Assembly: GCA_902558885.1 (NCBI GenBank)
Contig: CACEFQ010000002.1
Span: 1-64,000 of the forward strand
Direction of reading: 5' to 3'
Length of the DNA: 64,000 nt
DNA from: an uncultured SAR116 cluster alpha proteobacterium
GTDB lineage: Bacteria > Pseudomonadota > Alphaproteobacteria > Puniceispirillales > Marisalimonadaceae
Shown here: one piece after another, positions 56,603-64,000 of the stretch
How the letters are laid out: each line of letters begins with the position of its first letter
How positions within the stretch are numbered: position 1 is the first letter of the stretch
The notes under the pieces: model-generated
Database searches by the model: none
What the model saw: only the letters and a program-made list of their open reading frames with translations
What the model was told of the DNA's origin: nothing
Made by a program: the position numbers and the translations under genes

Positions 56603-57364
56603 CTACCAGTCTTTTCCTGCTGTCCATCCTCCATCTACGATTAAATTTGTCCCAGTACAAAAACTTGCTTCGTCACTTGCAAGATATAAAACTGCACTAG
56701 AAATTTCATTAGGTTCTCCCCAACGTTTCATGGCGTGCAAGTTCCTAACTTTTTGAGAAGCTTCTTCATCTTGAAAATATCTTTCTGTTAATGGAGTTCT
56801 AATAACACCTGGTCCAATAGCATTTACTCTAATTTCATACTTTGCTAGATCTACAGCTAATTGCTTAGTTATTCCAGCAGTAGCATGTTTGGAGGCAGTA
56901 TAAGCGCACCTATTAGGCGCAGAAGTTACGCTTAAAGTCGAAGAAGTAATTACAATATTACCCTTTATTTTTTTTTCGATGCAGTGCTTTGCAAATGTTT
57001 GTGCAGTTATAAAAACCCCAGTAACATTTATATCAATAACCTTTCTCCATTCTTCAATAGACAATTCTAACGGAGACACAATCTCCCTTATTCCGGCATT
57101 ACAAAATGCAATATCTAAGCTTCCAAAATGTTCATATGCATTTTTCATATTTTCAATAGTCTCATTTTGATTTGTCACATCTAATTTAAATGGCTCGGCG
57201 TTACCACCAGCAGATTTTATTTCTTTAGCTACTCTACTTGCCATATCAAAATCTAAATCTGAAACAGCTACATTAGCACCCTCTTTAGCAAAACTAAGTC
57301 CAGTTTGACGACCAATCCCACCTGCAGCTCCAGTAATAAAAACAGTTTTGTTTGTAAATCTCAT
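56603..57364 (-). CDS. Short-chain dehydrogenase/reductase (SDR family)
   Basis: Classical SDR of 253 residues. Cofactor motif TGAAGGIGRQTG, the NNAG-like CNAGIRE, catalytic Ser in ITSSTLSVTS, and YTASK. Asp in VSDLDFD at the end of strand 2 suggests NAD(H) preference. C-terminal LYLASDEASFCTGTNLIVDGGW. GGGGGA ribosome site. Stop codons of this gene and the convergent hydrolase are adjacent. Substrate unknown. Confidence 0.9.
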   Translation of the reverse strand: MRFTNKTVFITGAAGGIGRQTGLSFAKEGANVAVSDLDFDMASRVAKEIKSAGGNAEPFKLDVTNQNETIENMKNAYEHFGSLDIAFCNAGIREIVSPLELSIEEWRKVIDINVTGVFITAQTFAKHCIEKKIKGNIVITSSTLSVTSAPNRCAYTASKHATAGITKQLAVDLAKYEIRVNAIGPGVIRTPLTERYFQDEEASQKVRNLHAMKRWGEPNEISSAVLYLASDEASFCTGTNLIVDGGWTAGKDW

Positions 57365-57441
57365 TGAAAATTCCCCCTGTTAATGCAAAGTTTATTTGAA
57401 TTAACCTTTTTGACAACATTAATCTTTATTGGAGTAATCGA

Positions 57442-57828
57442 TTGGACATAGAACATTTAGTATTTGAAAATGGACCTAAAAGAGTTGGCCCCTTTAGTCA
57501 TGCTGTTAAAGCTGGTGAATTTATTTTTATTACTGGACAAATGCCAACATTGCCAGAAAATCCTGACGTACTAGTGAGTAATGATGTTGAAAAACAAACA
57601 CATCAAGTTATGAAAAATCTAATTAGTGTTTTAGATAATTGTGGCTCTTCACTCGAGAGAGTAACTTTCGTAAGAGTGTATCTAGTTAACTTCCAAGACT
57701 TCGACAAAGTCAATAAAATTTATAAATCCTATTTCAATGAAGACAAACTTCCTGCTAGAACATGTATTGGTGTAACTGGACTTGCTGTAGGTGCTTCAGT
57801 TGAGATTGATCTAGTTGCAAAAGTTTAA
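57442..57828 (+). CDS. RidA family enamine/imine deaminase
   Basis: Rid/YjgF family protein of 128 residues. Landmarks are GPFSHAVKAGEFIFITGQ, VEKQTHQVMKNLISVLDNCGSSLERV and the active-site arginine in PARTCIGVTGLAVGASVEIDLVA. RidA hydrolyses reactive enamines released by PLP enzymes. The start is a TTG with GGAG seven bases upstream. It leads a plus-strand operon with AzlC- and AzlD-like genes. Confidence 0.9.
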   Translation: MDIEHLVFENGPKRVGPFSHAVKAGEFIFITGQMPTLPENPDVLVSNDVEKQTHQVMKNLISVLDNCGSSLERVTFVRVYLVNFQDFDKVNKIYKSYFNEDKLPARTCIGVTGLAVGASVEIDLVAKV

Positions 57829-57845
57829 ATAAGAAAAATTTGTCT

Positions 57846-58565
57846 ATGAAAAGAAAATATAGCCCTTTTAAAAAAGGTATTTTTACTGGCTTTGGTTTCC
57901 CTGGCATAGGAATGAGCTCAGCAATGTTTGGATATGGTGTTTTTGCTGCTGAAGCTGGACTAGATCTATATCTATGTTTAGGTTCAGTTTTAATTTTATG
58001 GAGCATGCCTGGTATGGTTATTTTTGTGTCTCTTTTTTCAATAGGCACACCAATCTTCTTGCTATTTACTACTGTTTTATTGGCTAACATGAGACAATTT
58101 TTTTTGGTCTTATCTGGCCTTACATTAATGAATATTCACAAACATAAATTATCTTTTATTACAAAATTATTTTGGGCTCACCTCATTAGTCCCACTGGTT
58201 GGGCTGAATTAACCAAAGTAAAAAATGAAATAGACGAAAAAGATTTATTTAAATTTTTTCAGGGTCTTAGTTTGGCATTGGTAATATTTAATTCAACTAC
58301 AACAATTATTGGTTACAAATTATATGATTTTTTACCTAATGATATTGTTTCTATTCCCGTATTTATAATGCCATTATATTTAACCATCTTAATGCTAAGA
58401 GCTATTGAAATTTATTACAGATTAGCAGTTGTTACTGGAGGGATTATCGGGCCCCTTTTATTTCCATATATTGGTGATTGGAGTTTGATTGTTGCGGGAT
58501 TAGTTGGCGGTTCTGTTGGCTTGATGGTCAGTTATCTTTTGAATAAGGATAAAATTAATGTATGA
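57846..58565 (+). CDS. azlC: AzlC family branched-chain amino acid exporter, large subunit
   Basis: Membrane protein of about 239 residues resembling AzlC: small-residue-rich first helix region FTGFGFPGIGMSSAMFGYGVFAAEAG and LLANMRQFFLVLSGLTLM, corresponding to the family's LVNLRH-like segment. I start at the ATG at 57846; a TTG lies two codons upstream. The pairing with an AzlD-like gene 8 nt into its end supports the call. AzlCD exports branched-chain amino acids in Bacillus; here the substrate is inferred. Confidence 0.75.
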   Translation: MKRKYSPFKKGIFTGFGFPGIGMSSAMFGYGVFAAEAGLDLYLCLGSVLILWSMPGMVIFVSLFSIGTPIFLLFTTVLLANMRQFFLVLSGLTLMNIHKHKLSFITKLFWAHLISPTGWAELTKVKNEIDEKDLFKFFQGLSLALVIFNSTTTIIGYKLYDFLPNDIVSIPVFIMPLYLTILMLRAIEIYYRLAVVTGGIIGPLLFPYIGDWSLIVAGLVGGSVGLMVSYLLNKDKINV

Positions 58566-58905
58566 GAATTCAATAATTATACCTGAAATAATGCCTTGGA
58601 TAATGCTTTTAGTCGCTAGTTCAGGTATTTTTGTTTGGAGATTTTTAGGAGTAGTTTTATCTAGTAAAATCCAAAAAGATAGTTTTTTTGCAAAATGGAT
58701 CAATGCTATTGCATTTGCTATGACGACAGCTTTAATGACTAGAATTATAATTTTCCCAACAGGAGCGTTGGCCGAAACTGAGTTGATTGAAAGAATAGTA
58801 CCTTTTTTAATTGGTATAATTATATTTTTATTTTTCCCAAGGAAACCAATTTTTGGACTAGCAATAGGAGTGCTTTTCTTTAGCTTTGGAATATTTTTAT
58901 CTTAG
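58558..58905 (+). CDS. azlD: AzlD family exporter small subunit
   Basis: Membrane protein of 115 residues with about four helices, resembling AzlD: WRFLGVVLSSKIQKDSFFAKWINAIAFAMTTALMTRIIIFP, given as a landmark across residues 27-67. It overlaps azlC by 8 nt and ends 5 nt before the convergent acyl-CoA dehydrogenase. It forms the usual two-component exporter with AzlC. Confidence 0.72.
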   Translation: MYENSIIIPEIMPWIMLLVASSGIFVWRFLGVVLSSKIQKDSFFAKWINAIAFAMTTALMTRIIIFPTGALAETELIERIVPFLIGIIIFLFFPRKPIFGLAIGVLFFSFGIFLS

Positions 58906-58910
58906 ATATT

Positions 58911-60083
58911 TTAATCTTCTGACACAAGTTGCTTAGCTATTATCAATTTCTGCAGCTCATTTGTTCCCTCACCAATAGCCAACAAAGGAGCATCCCTATA
59001 ATATCTCTCAATGTTATACTCCGGTGAATACCCAAATCCACCGTGAATCCTCATCGCTTCTGTAGAGTTAAACAATGCTGTTTCAGTAGCAAAAAGCTTT
59101 GCCATTCCAGCTTGTAAATCTGATCTATTACCAGAATCATATGCCTTTGCAGCTTGTTCAGTTAATAACCTAGAGGCTTCAAGTTTCGTTGCCATCTCAG
59201 CTAATTTAATTTGAATTGCTTGGTGTTCACTAATTGGTTTTCCAAATGTCTTCCTTATTTTTGAATATTCTATTGAATCTTCGAGAGAGGCCCTAGCCAC
59301 ACCAACACCACGTGCAGCTACATTAATTCTTCCCAATTCAAGACCCGCCAGAATTTGTTTTAGCCCTTTGCCTTCTATTTCACCAATCAAATTAGAAGTT
59401 GGAACTTTTACATTTTCAAGCTGAACTTCTCCTGTATCAATTCCCCTATAACCTAATTTTTTGAGTTTTCTTGATACAAATCCATCTTTCTTTTCAACAA
59501 GAATTAAACTCATGCCTTTGTGCGCTGGTTGAATTTCAGTATTCGTTTTTACTAAAACAGCTAAAATAGTTCCTTGAACTGAGTTTGTAATCCATGTTTT
59601 TGTACCATCAATAATATATTCATTCCCAACTTTTTTTGCTTTGGTTTTTATCGATTGAAGATCAGTACCACAATCTGGTTCCGTAAGTGCGATACCACCT
59701 CTTATCTCTCCAGTTGCAAACTTAGGAAGATAATATCTTTTCATCTCTTCAGTGCCAAATCTTTCTACAGAAGCACACATTATAAGATGAGAGTTAAAGA
59801 TACCAGAAACTGACATCCACACGGCTGACACATTTTCTACAATTTTTGAGTAAGTAACTGCTGACAAACCTAAACCACCATACTCAGGAGAAATTGTAGC
59901 ACCAAAGAGACCTAAATCTGCCATTTTATCAGCTATATCTTGTGGATATTTATCTTGTGACTCAAATTCTTTTACATAAGGCTTTACATCTTTTTCTAAG
60001 AATTTATTTACAGATTCTATTATTAAATTATCTTCAGAGTCTGATTTTTCATTTTCGACTTCAATTATTTTATGTTCATTCAT
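58911..60083 (-). CDS. Acyl-CoA dehydrogenase
   Basis: FAD-dependent acyl-CoA dehydrogenase of 390 residues. GGIALTEPDCGTDLQSIKTKA and YIIDGTKTWITNSVQGT form the flavin region. R-x(n)-FGKPISEHQAIQIKLAEM and HGGFGYSPEYNIERYYRDA follow, and the catalytic Glu is in AIGEGTNELQ. The pattern resembles glutaryl/short-branched-chain enzymes. TAGGAG ribosome site. It lies 21 nt downstream of the MmgE/PrpD gene, in one operon. Confidence 0.92.
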   Translation of the reverse strand: MNEHKIIEVENEKSDSEDNLIIESVNKFLEKDVKPYVKEFESQDKYPQDIADKMADLGLFGATISPEYGGLGLSAVTYSKIVENVSAVWMSVSGIFNSHLIMCASVERFGTEEMKRYYLPKFATGEIRGGIALTEPDCGTDLQSIKTKAKKVGNEYIIDGTKTWITNSVQGTILAVLVKTNTEIQPAHKGMSLILVEKKDGFVSRKLKKLGYRGIDTGEVQLENVKVPTSNLIGEIEGKGLKQILAGLELGRINVAARGVGVARASLEDSIEYSKIRKTFGKPISEHQAIQIKLAEMATKLEASRLLTEQAAKAYDSGNRSDLQAGMAKLFATETALFNSTEAMRIHGGFGYSPEYNIERYYRDAPLLAIGEGTNELQKLIIAKQLVSED

Positions 60084-60104
60084 TAATATCTCCTAAATTA
60101 ATGA

Positions 60105-61487
60105 TTATAGATCTATCTGACTATACTCAAATATTGAATTGACATTATTTGCTTGATCAATTTTAAGCATCAAATCTGTCAACTGGTTAACTCTTTCATT
60201 TGATAAATATGGTTCTGTTAAACCTTTAAACTTTGATATAAATTCTTCGTCTTTCATAAAGTTTTCTGGTTCTCCTTTTGGAATCTTTACAAACTTTTCA
60301 TAAGTCTTTCCTTTTACCACCATTTTTACCTTTGCACTCATAAATTCTGGACAGCACTTCTCAGCATCTTTATCCGGATTTACTCTTATTTTGTTACATA
60401 ATGCGAGTGTTTCATTATTGTTTAAATGATCTTTATAATCGTCCCACTTTAATCCACCACTTTTGGCCGCAACGGCTGCACAAAAAGGCATTGAAAATTG
60501 CCCATCAACAATACTTTTTGGATTTTGTTTATCCTCTAAAGGATATCCAATAATGTTCAGTGCTGTTTCGGACAGACCAATATCAATATCATCCAAATCA
60601 TCAATAGAGAAATCCAATTCTTTTTTTAGATCTATTATCCCATCAATTGCTGCATGACTATATCTGCAAGATGGATAAGGTTTTACTCCTAAGTTTAGTG
60701 TTTCAAATTTGCTACCTAAACCATCCAATGCTTTTTTTGTGTTTCCTCCTGAAGCGTATGCATGTAAATAACCCCACTGACCCTCGAATGCTTGAGTAGG
60801 ACCTTTAAACCCTTCCGCAGCCATTGTCGCACAATTTAGACCATTCTGTGCTGCTTGTCCTACATGAGATCTTTTTGTCCAAGCACCATCTGTTAAAAAT
60901 TGCATAGATCCAGCTGATTGACTTAGGGCTATTCCAAATGCAGAAACAAACTGATCTTTGGTCAAGCCCATAAGATAGCCAGCTGAAGCTACGGCACCAA
61001 ACACACCACATGTAGCAGTTGGATGAAATCCTTTTTTATAATGTGCTGACGAGCCTCCAGCTAATCCAAGTCTTATTTGTATTTCATAGCCAGCCACACA
61101 TGCTGTAATTAACTCTTGTCCTGATGATTTATTCATTTGTGCTGCAGCCAAAGCAGCGGAAAGTATTGGGGCACTGGAATGTAAAGAGGCTTCTGCATGA
61201 GTGTCATCAAAGTCAAGAGAATGAGCTAGTGTTCCATTTAGAAGAGCGGCTGCACTTGGAGAGTAGCTATTTTTATCTGAGAATACTTGGCAACTTCCAT
61301 TACTCATTTCTAATCTATCGATTGCTGCTACTAAACTAGCAGTTGATTCTGCATCATGTCTTGCTCGAATTATTATTCCAACAGTATCAAGAATTAACAA
61401 TTTTGTTCTTTTTATAACGTCTGGAGATAAATTTTCGTATCTAATTTCGGCACAAAATTCAGCGAACTTTTCGGTCATATTTTCCAT
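60105..61487 (-). CDS. MmgE/PrpD family protein
   Basis: Helical MmgE/PrpD-family protein of 460 residues, related to 2-methylcitrate dehydratase and cis-aconitate decarboxylase. Landmarks: LLILDTVGIIIRARHD, LNGTLAHSLDFDDTHAEASLHSSAPI, HPTATCGVFGAVASAGYLMGL and KPYPSCRYSHAAIDGIIDL. No prpB or prpC is nearby, so a methylcitrate role is unsupported. It leads an operon with the acyl-CoA dehydrogenase and is divergent from an amidase. Confidence 0.9.
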   Translation of the reverse strand: MENMTEKFAEFCAEIRYENLSPDVIKRTKLLILDTVGIIIRARHDAESTASLVAAIDRLEMSNGSCQVFSDKNSYSPSAAALLNGTLAHSLDFDDTHAEASLHSSAPILSAALAAAQMNKSSGQELITACVAGYEIQIRLGLAGGSSAHYKKGFHPTATCGVFGAVASAGYLMGLTKDQFVSAFGIALSQSAGSMQFLTDGAWTKRSHVGQAAQNGLNCATMAAEGFKGPTQAFEGQWGYLHAYASGGNTKKALDGLGSKFETLNLGVKPYPSCRYSHAAIDGIIDLKKELDFSIDDLDDIDIGLSETALNIIGYPLEDKQNPKSIVDGQFSMPFCAAVAAKSGGLKWDDYKDHLNNNETLALCNKIRVNPDKDAEKCCPEFMSAKVKMVVKGKTYEKFVKIPKGEPENFMKDEEFISKFKGLTEPYLSNERVNQLTDLMLKIDQANNVNSIFEYSQIDL

Positions 61488-61593
61488 TTATTACTCCCCA
61501 AAATATATTGAAAAGGTTAAACTAAAATTTAATTTTACAAAACTAAAAAATAATCATTAAGATATCATTATTAAAATCATATGAGAAAACACC

Positions 61594-62868
61594 ATGACAA
61601 ATCCTTTTGAATTAACTGCAACTGATGCAATTAAACTGATTGGGAAGAGTAAGTTATCAAGGTATGAATGGGTACAAAGTTGCTTCGAAAGAATTCGTAA
61701 AAAAGAAGATCTTGTAAAAGCTTGGGTATACTTGGATGAAGATAGAGCTCTAGAAAAAGCTAAGCAGCTTGATAATGCAAATAATAAATCACTGCTTGGA
61801 ATTCCATTCGGAATTAAAGATATAATTGATGCAAGCAATATACCCACTAGATTTGGAACTAGTTTTTATCAAAATAATGTTCCTATGAGAGACGCTGCTT
61901 CGGTAGCTGTTGCAAAACAATCAGGATGTATTTTTATTGGCAAAACTGTATCTACTGAATTAGGACATAGAGCTCCTGGACTAACAACAAACCCACATAA
62001 TAAAGATTTTACACCTGGCGGCTCAAGTTCTGGGTCAGCTGCCGCTGTAGCATCTATGATGGCACCAGTTTGTTTTGGCACTCAAACAACTGGGTCGGTA
62101 ATAAGACCTGCCGCTTACTGTGGGGTTATTGGATATAAACCATCTTATGGTGATTTTGACAAATCAGGCATTTTACCAAATTCTCCATCAATTGACACTT
62201 TAGGATTGATGTCTAGGTCAGTAGAAGATATTGCACTTTTTCGATCAATCCTTCTCGAAGAAGAATTAGTCTCAATAAAAAAAATGGATTTAAGCAAAAT
62301 TAAAATTGGATTTGTTAGAACACCACACTGGGACAAAACTGACGATTCTACAAAAGAATCTTTTGAGTATTTTCTTAGCTCGCTCCGTTCAGATAAATTA
62401 AATGTAATTGATTTAGAAATTGATAAACTTATTTCAAAATCTGATGCACTTCATTTAGATGTAAGTGGATATGAATTTAAAAGATCAATATCTCATGAAA
62501 GATTTAATTATTATGACCAATTAAGTGATCAATTGAGAAATGGTAGGCTTAATGACGGATATCAAATAACTAATAAAAATTATCAGTTAGCTCTAAAAGA
62601 CTTGTCAATTTTAAAACATAAAATTGACGCTGTATTTGACGGAACTGATTTAATAATTACACCTAGTGCACCTGGCGAAGCATTAAAAGGATTAGAGTAC
62701 ACAGGTTCACCAATATTTAATACAACGTGGTCTCTAAATGGAAATCCATGTATAACCTTACCCTTATTTAAGGGAAAACAGGGTTTACCAATTGGCTGCC
62801 AACTGGTTGCCAGATTTGGAAATGACGATCAACTTCTAAATTATGCAAAAACCTTGTTAGAACTTTAA
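61594..62868 (+). CDS. Amidase signature family hydrolase
   Basis: Third amidase in the window, 424 residues. Lys75 in PFGIKDIID, the serine pair at 144-145 in PGGSSSGSAAA and the nucleophile Ser168 in TQTTGSVIRPAAYCG complete the catalytic set. C-terminal GLPIGCQLVARFG is typical. The TTGSVIRPA nucleophile segment resembles allophanate-hydrolase-like or aryl amidases. Its stop overlaps the convergent TRAP permease by 4 nt. Substrate unknown. Confidence 0.88.
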   Translation: MTNPFELTATDAIKLIGKSKLSRYEWVQSCFERIRKKEDLVKAWVYLDEDRALEKAKQLDNANNKSLLGIPFGIKDIIDASNIPTRFGTSFYQNNVPMRDAASVAVAKQSGCIFIGKTVSTELGHRAPGLTTNPHNKDFTPGGSSSGSAAAVASMMAPVCFGTQTTGSVIRPAAYCGVIGYKPSYGDFDKSGILPNSPSIDTLGLMSRSVEDIALFRSILLEEELVSIKKMDLSKIKIGFVRTPHWDKTDDSTKESFEYFLSSLRSDKLNVIDLEIDKLISKSDALHLDVSGYEFKRSISHERFNYYDQLSDQLRNGRLNDGYQITNKNYQLALKDLSILKHKIDAVFDGTDLIITPSAPGEALKGLEYTGSPIFNTTWSLNGNPCITLPLFKGKQGLPIGCQLVARFGNDDQLLNYAKTLLEL

Positions 62869-64000
62869 TTAAAATGAGAAACTACTAATAGTTCTGGAAG
62901 TGTGAGTGCTAAAGCTGGGAATAGAAGTACTATAATTAATACAACTGTATCAGATATACAGAAAGGAAATGATCCCTTAATAACTGTGGTAACCGGCAAA
63001 CCAGTTACTCCACTAACAGCAAATAAGTTTAAACCAACAGGTGGGATAACACTTCCTATTTCTATACATAGTGCTGTTAAAATTCCTAAATGAATAGGAT
63101 CCACGCCAAGTGCCAACGCAACAGGAAAATATATAGGAACTGTTAGAACTAGTATTGCAACACCAGTTAAGAACATTGATAAGAATAATAAAGATCCCAT
63201 TAATGCAAAGAGAAAACCAATTCTACTTAAACCTAATTCACCTGCCCACTCTGCTATCATTTGAGGCCAACCCATATTGGCTAAATAAAATTGGAAGATA
63301 CCCACACAACCTAATAAGAAAAACACAACTGCTGTAAGGTTCATTGTCCTAATCGTTGTAGGCATGAGTTCTTTTGAAAAAGTTTTCCTTTTGAAAATTA
63401 ATCCATAAAATAGTGCATAACTAGCAGCTGCAGCACCAGCTTCGGTTGGGGTAAATAAACCACCATATAATCCACCAAGAATAATTACTGGCATAAGCAA
63501 AGCTGGTAATGCTTCTTTAAATGAAAGCCAAACTTCACATAAATCAAATTCACCTCTAGGTAACTTAATAAATAAAGATACACTAACAATAATTACTGCG
63601 TCACTCATTGCCAGCATTAGTCCAGGAATAACACCAGCAAAGAAAAGGTCCACAATAGACATTTCGGTGATCACACCAAATAATATTAATGTGATACTAG
63701 GTGGTATTAAAAGTGCTATTCCTCCTGCCGATGCTATTACACCAGCCGCCATCCACTTAGGATAACCTCTTTTTACAAGTTCTGGATATGCTATGACACT
63801 CATTGCTGCAGCCATTGCTGTAGACGAACCAGAAATAGCACCAAATAGAACTGCAGATAATAGAGTTGCATAGGCAAAACCGCCAGGCACCCAACCAACT
63901 AATGCGTCAGCAAACTTAAATAAACTGGCTACCAAACCAGTTTTTTCCATTAAAAATCCAGCAAAAATAAAAAATGGTATTGCTACTAAGGTATATTTTG
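62865..64000 (-). CDS. dctM: TRAP transporter large permease, DctM family (partial, runs off the window)
   Basis: Third DctM-type permease; the gene begins beyond the right edge. The first ATG in the window (63950) is internal: the frame stays open to 64000 and encodes LVAIPFFIFAGFLMEKTG, the typical DctM helix. Landmarks: ISGSSTAMAAAMSVIAYPELVKRGYP, ALLIPPSITLILFGVI, YGGLFTPTEAGAAAASYALFYG and VIPPVGLNLFAVSG. At least 378 residues are visible. dctQ and dctP probably lie to the right. Confidence 0.93.
   Translation of the reverse strand, partial: KYTLVAIPFFIFAGFLMEKTGLVASLFKFADALVGWVPGGFAYATLLSAVLFGAISGSSTAMAAAMSVIAYPELVKRGYPKWMAAGVIASAGGIALLIPPSITLILFGVITEMSIVDLFFAGVIPGLMLAMSDAVIIVSVSLFIKLPRGEFDLCEVWLSFKEALPALLMPVIILGGLYGGLFTPTEAGAAAASYALFYGLIFKRKTFSKELMPTTIRTMNLTAVVFFLLGCVGIFQFYLANMGWPQMIAEWAGELGLSRIGFLFALMGSLLFLSMFLTGVAILVLTVPIYFPVALALGVDPIHLGILTALCIEIGSVIPPVGLNLFAVSGVTGLPVTTVIKGSFPFCISDTVVLIIVLLFPALALTLPELLVVSHFN

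Noticed and set aside
41137-62868. Idea that amidases, YUCCA-like monooxygenase and ThDP decarboxylase form an auxin (indole-3-acetate) pathway
   Set aside because: The genes are far apart on different transcripts, none has diagnostic substrate residues I can recognise, and the same families serve many other substrates.

Overview
The window is an AT-rich stretch of a bacterial chromosome that looks like a small-genome marine alphaproteobacterium. Evidence for this: F1-ATPase genes in the order atpHAGDC next to priA, fsa and xerC; the run rplU-rpmA-obgE-proB-proA-nadD-rsfS-rlmH-gpmI-ctpA-rppH; an Irr-type Fur regulator; a heterotetrameric sarcosine oxidase; and many TRAP transporters. Intergenic space is minimal and no gap exceeds about 215 bases (the largest is 53537-53747). 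Placement near HIMB59/AEGEAN-169-like or other AT-rich marine lineages is inference. I saw no rRNA, tRNA, CRISPR, insertion sequence or prophage.

Layout. 1-7.5 kb: two complete TRAP transporter operons separated by an Ldh2-family oxidoreductase. 7.5-12.5 kb: soxBDAG on the minus strand, for sarcosine oxidation. 12.6-17.7 kb: a Liv-type ABC amino-acid importer (binding protein, two ATPases, two permeases), followed by an M23 peptidase. 18.6-28.1 kb: the housekeeping block from rplU to rppH, then an amidase. 29.4-36.6 kb (minus): atpHAGDC and priA. 36.7-38.3 kb: fsa and xerC. 38.3-41 kb (minus): irr followed by katG. 41-64 kb: a mosaic of short catabolic transcription units alternating between strands. 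They encode amidases, a persulfide-dioxygenase-like MBL protein, an omega-aminotransferase, a CaiB/BaiF CoA-transferase, FAH-fold enzymes, NIPSNAP, GST, HIBADH-like, flavin monooxygenase, TauE, DMT, a ThDP enzyme, an SCP2-like protein, an alpha/beta hydrolase, SDR, RidA with AzlC/AzlD, acyl-CoA dehydrogenase and MmgE/PrpD. The window ends inside a third TRAP permease gene.

How it fits together. The ends are devoted to scavenging and oxidising small organic nitrogen and carbon compounds (sarcosine, amino acids, carboxylates, amides), and the centre is conserved core metabolism. All three solute-binding-protein genes are separated from their membrane or ATPase genes by a perfect, sequence-unrelated stem-loop, which suggests post-transcriptional tuning of binding-protein excess. 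katG has a consensus-like promoter with a near-perfect Irr box (ICE) just upstream of its -35, directly behind the irr gene. A DMT transporter appears to start at an ATT codon, because its conserved N-terminus lies upstream of the first ATG. Nine of ten convergent gene pairs meet within about 12 bases or overlap.
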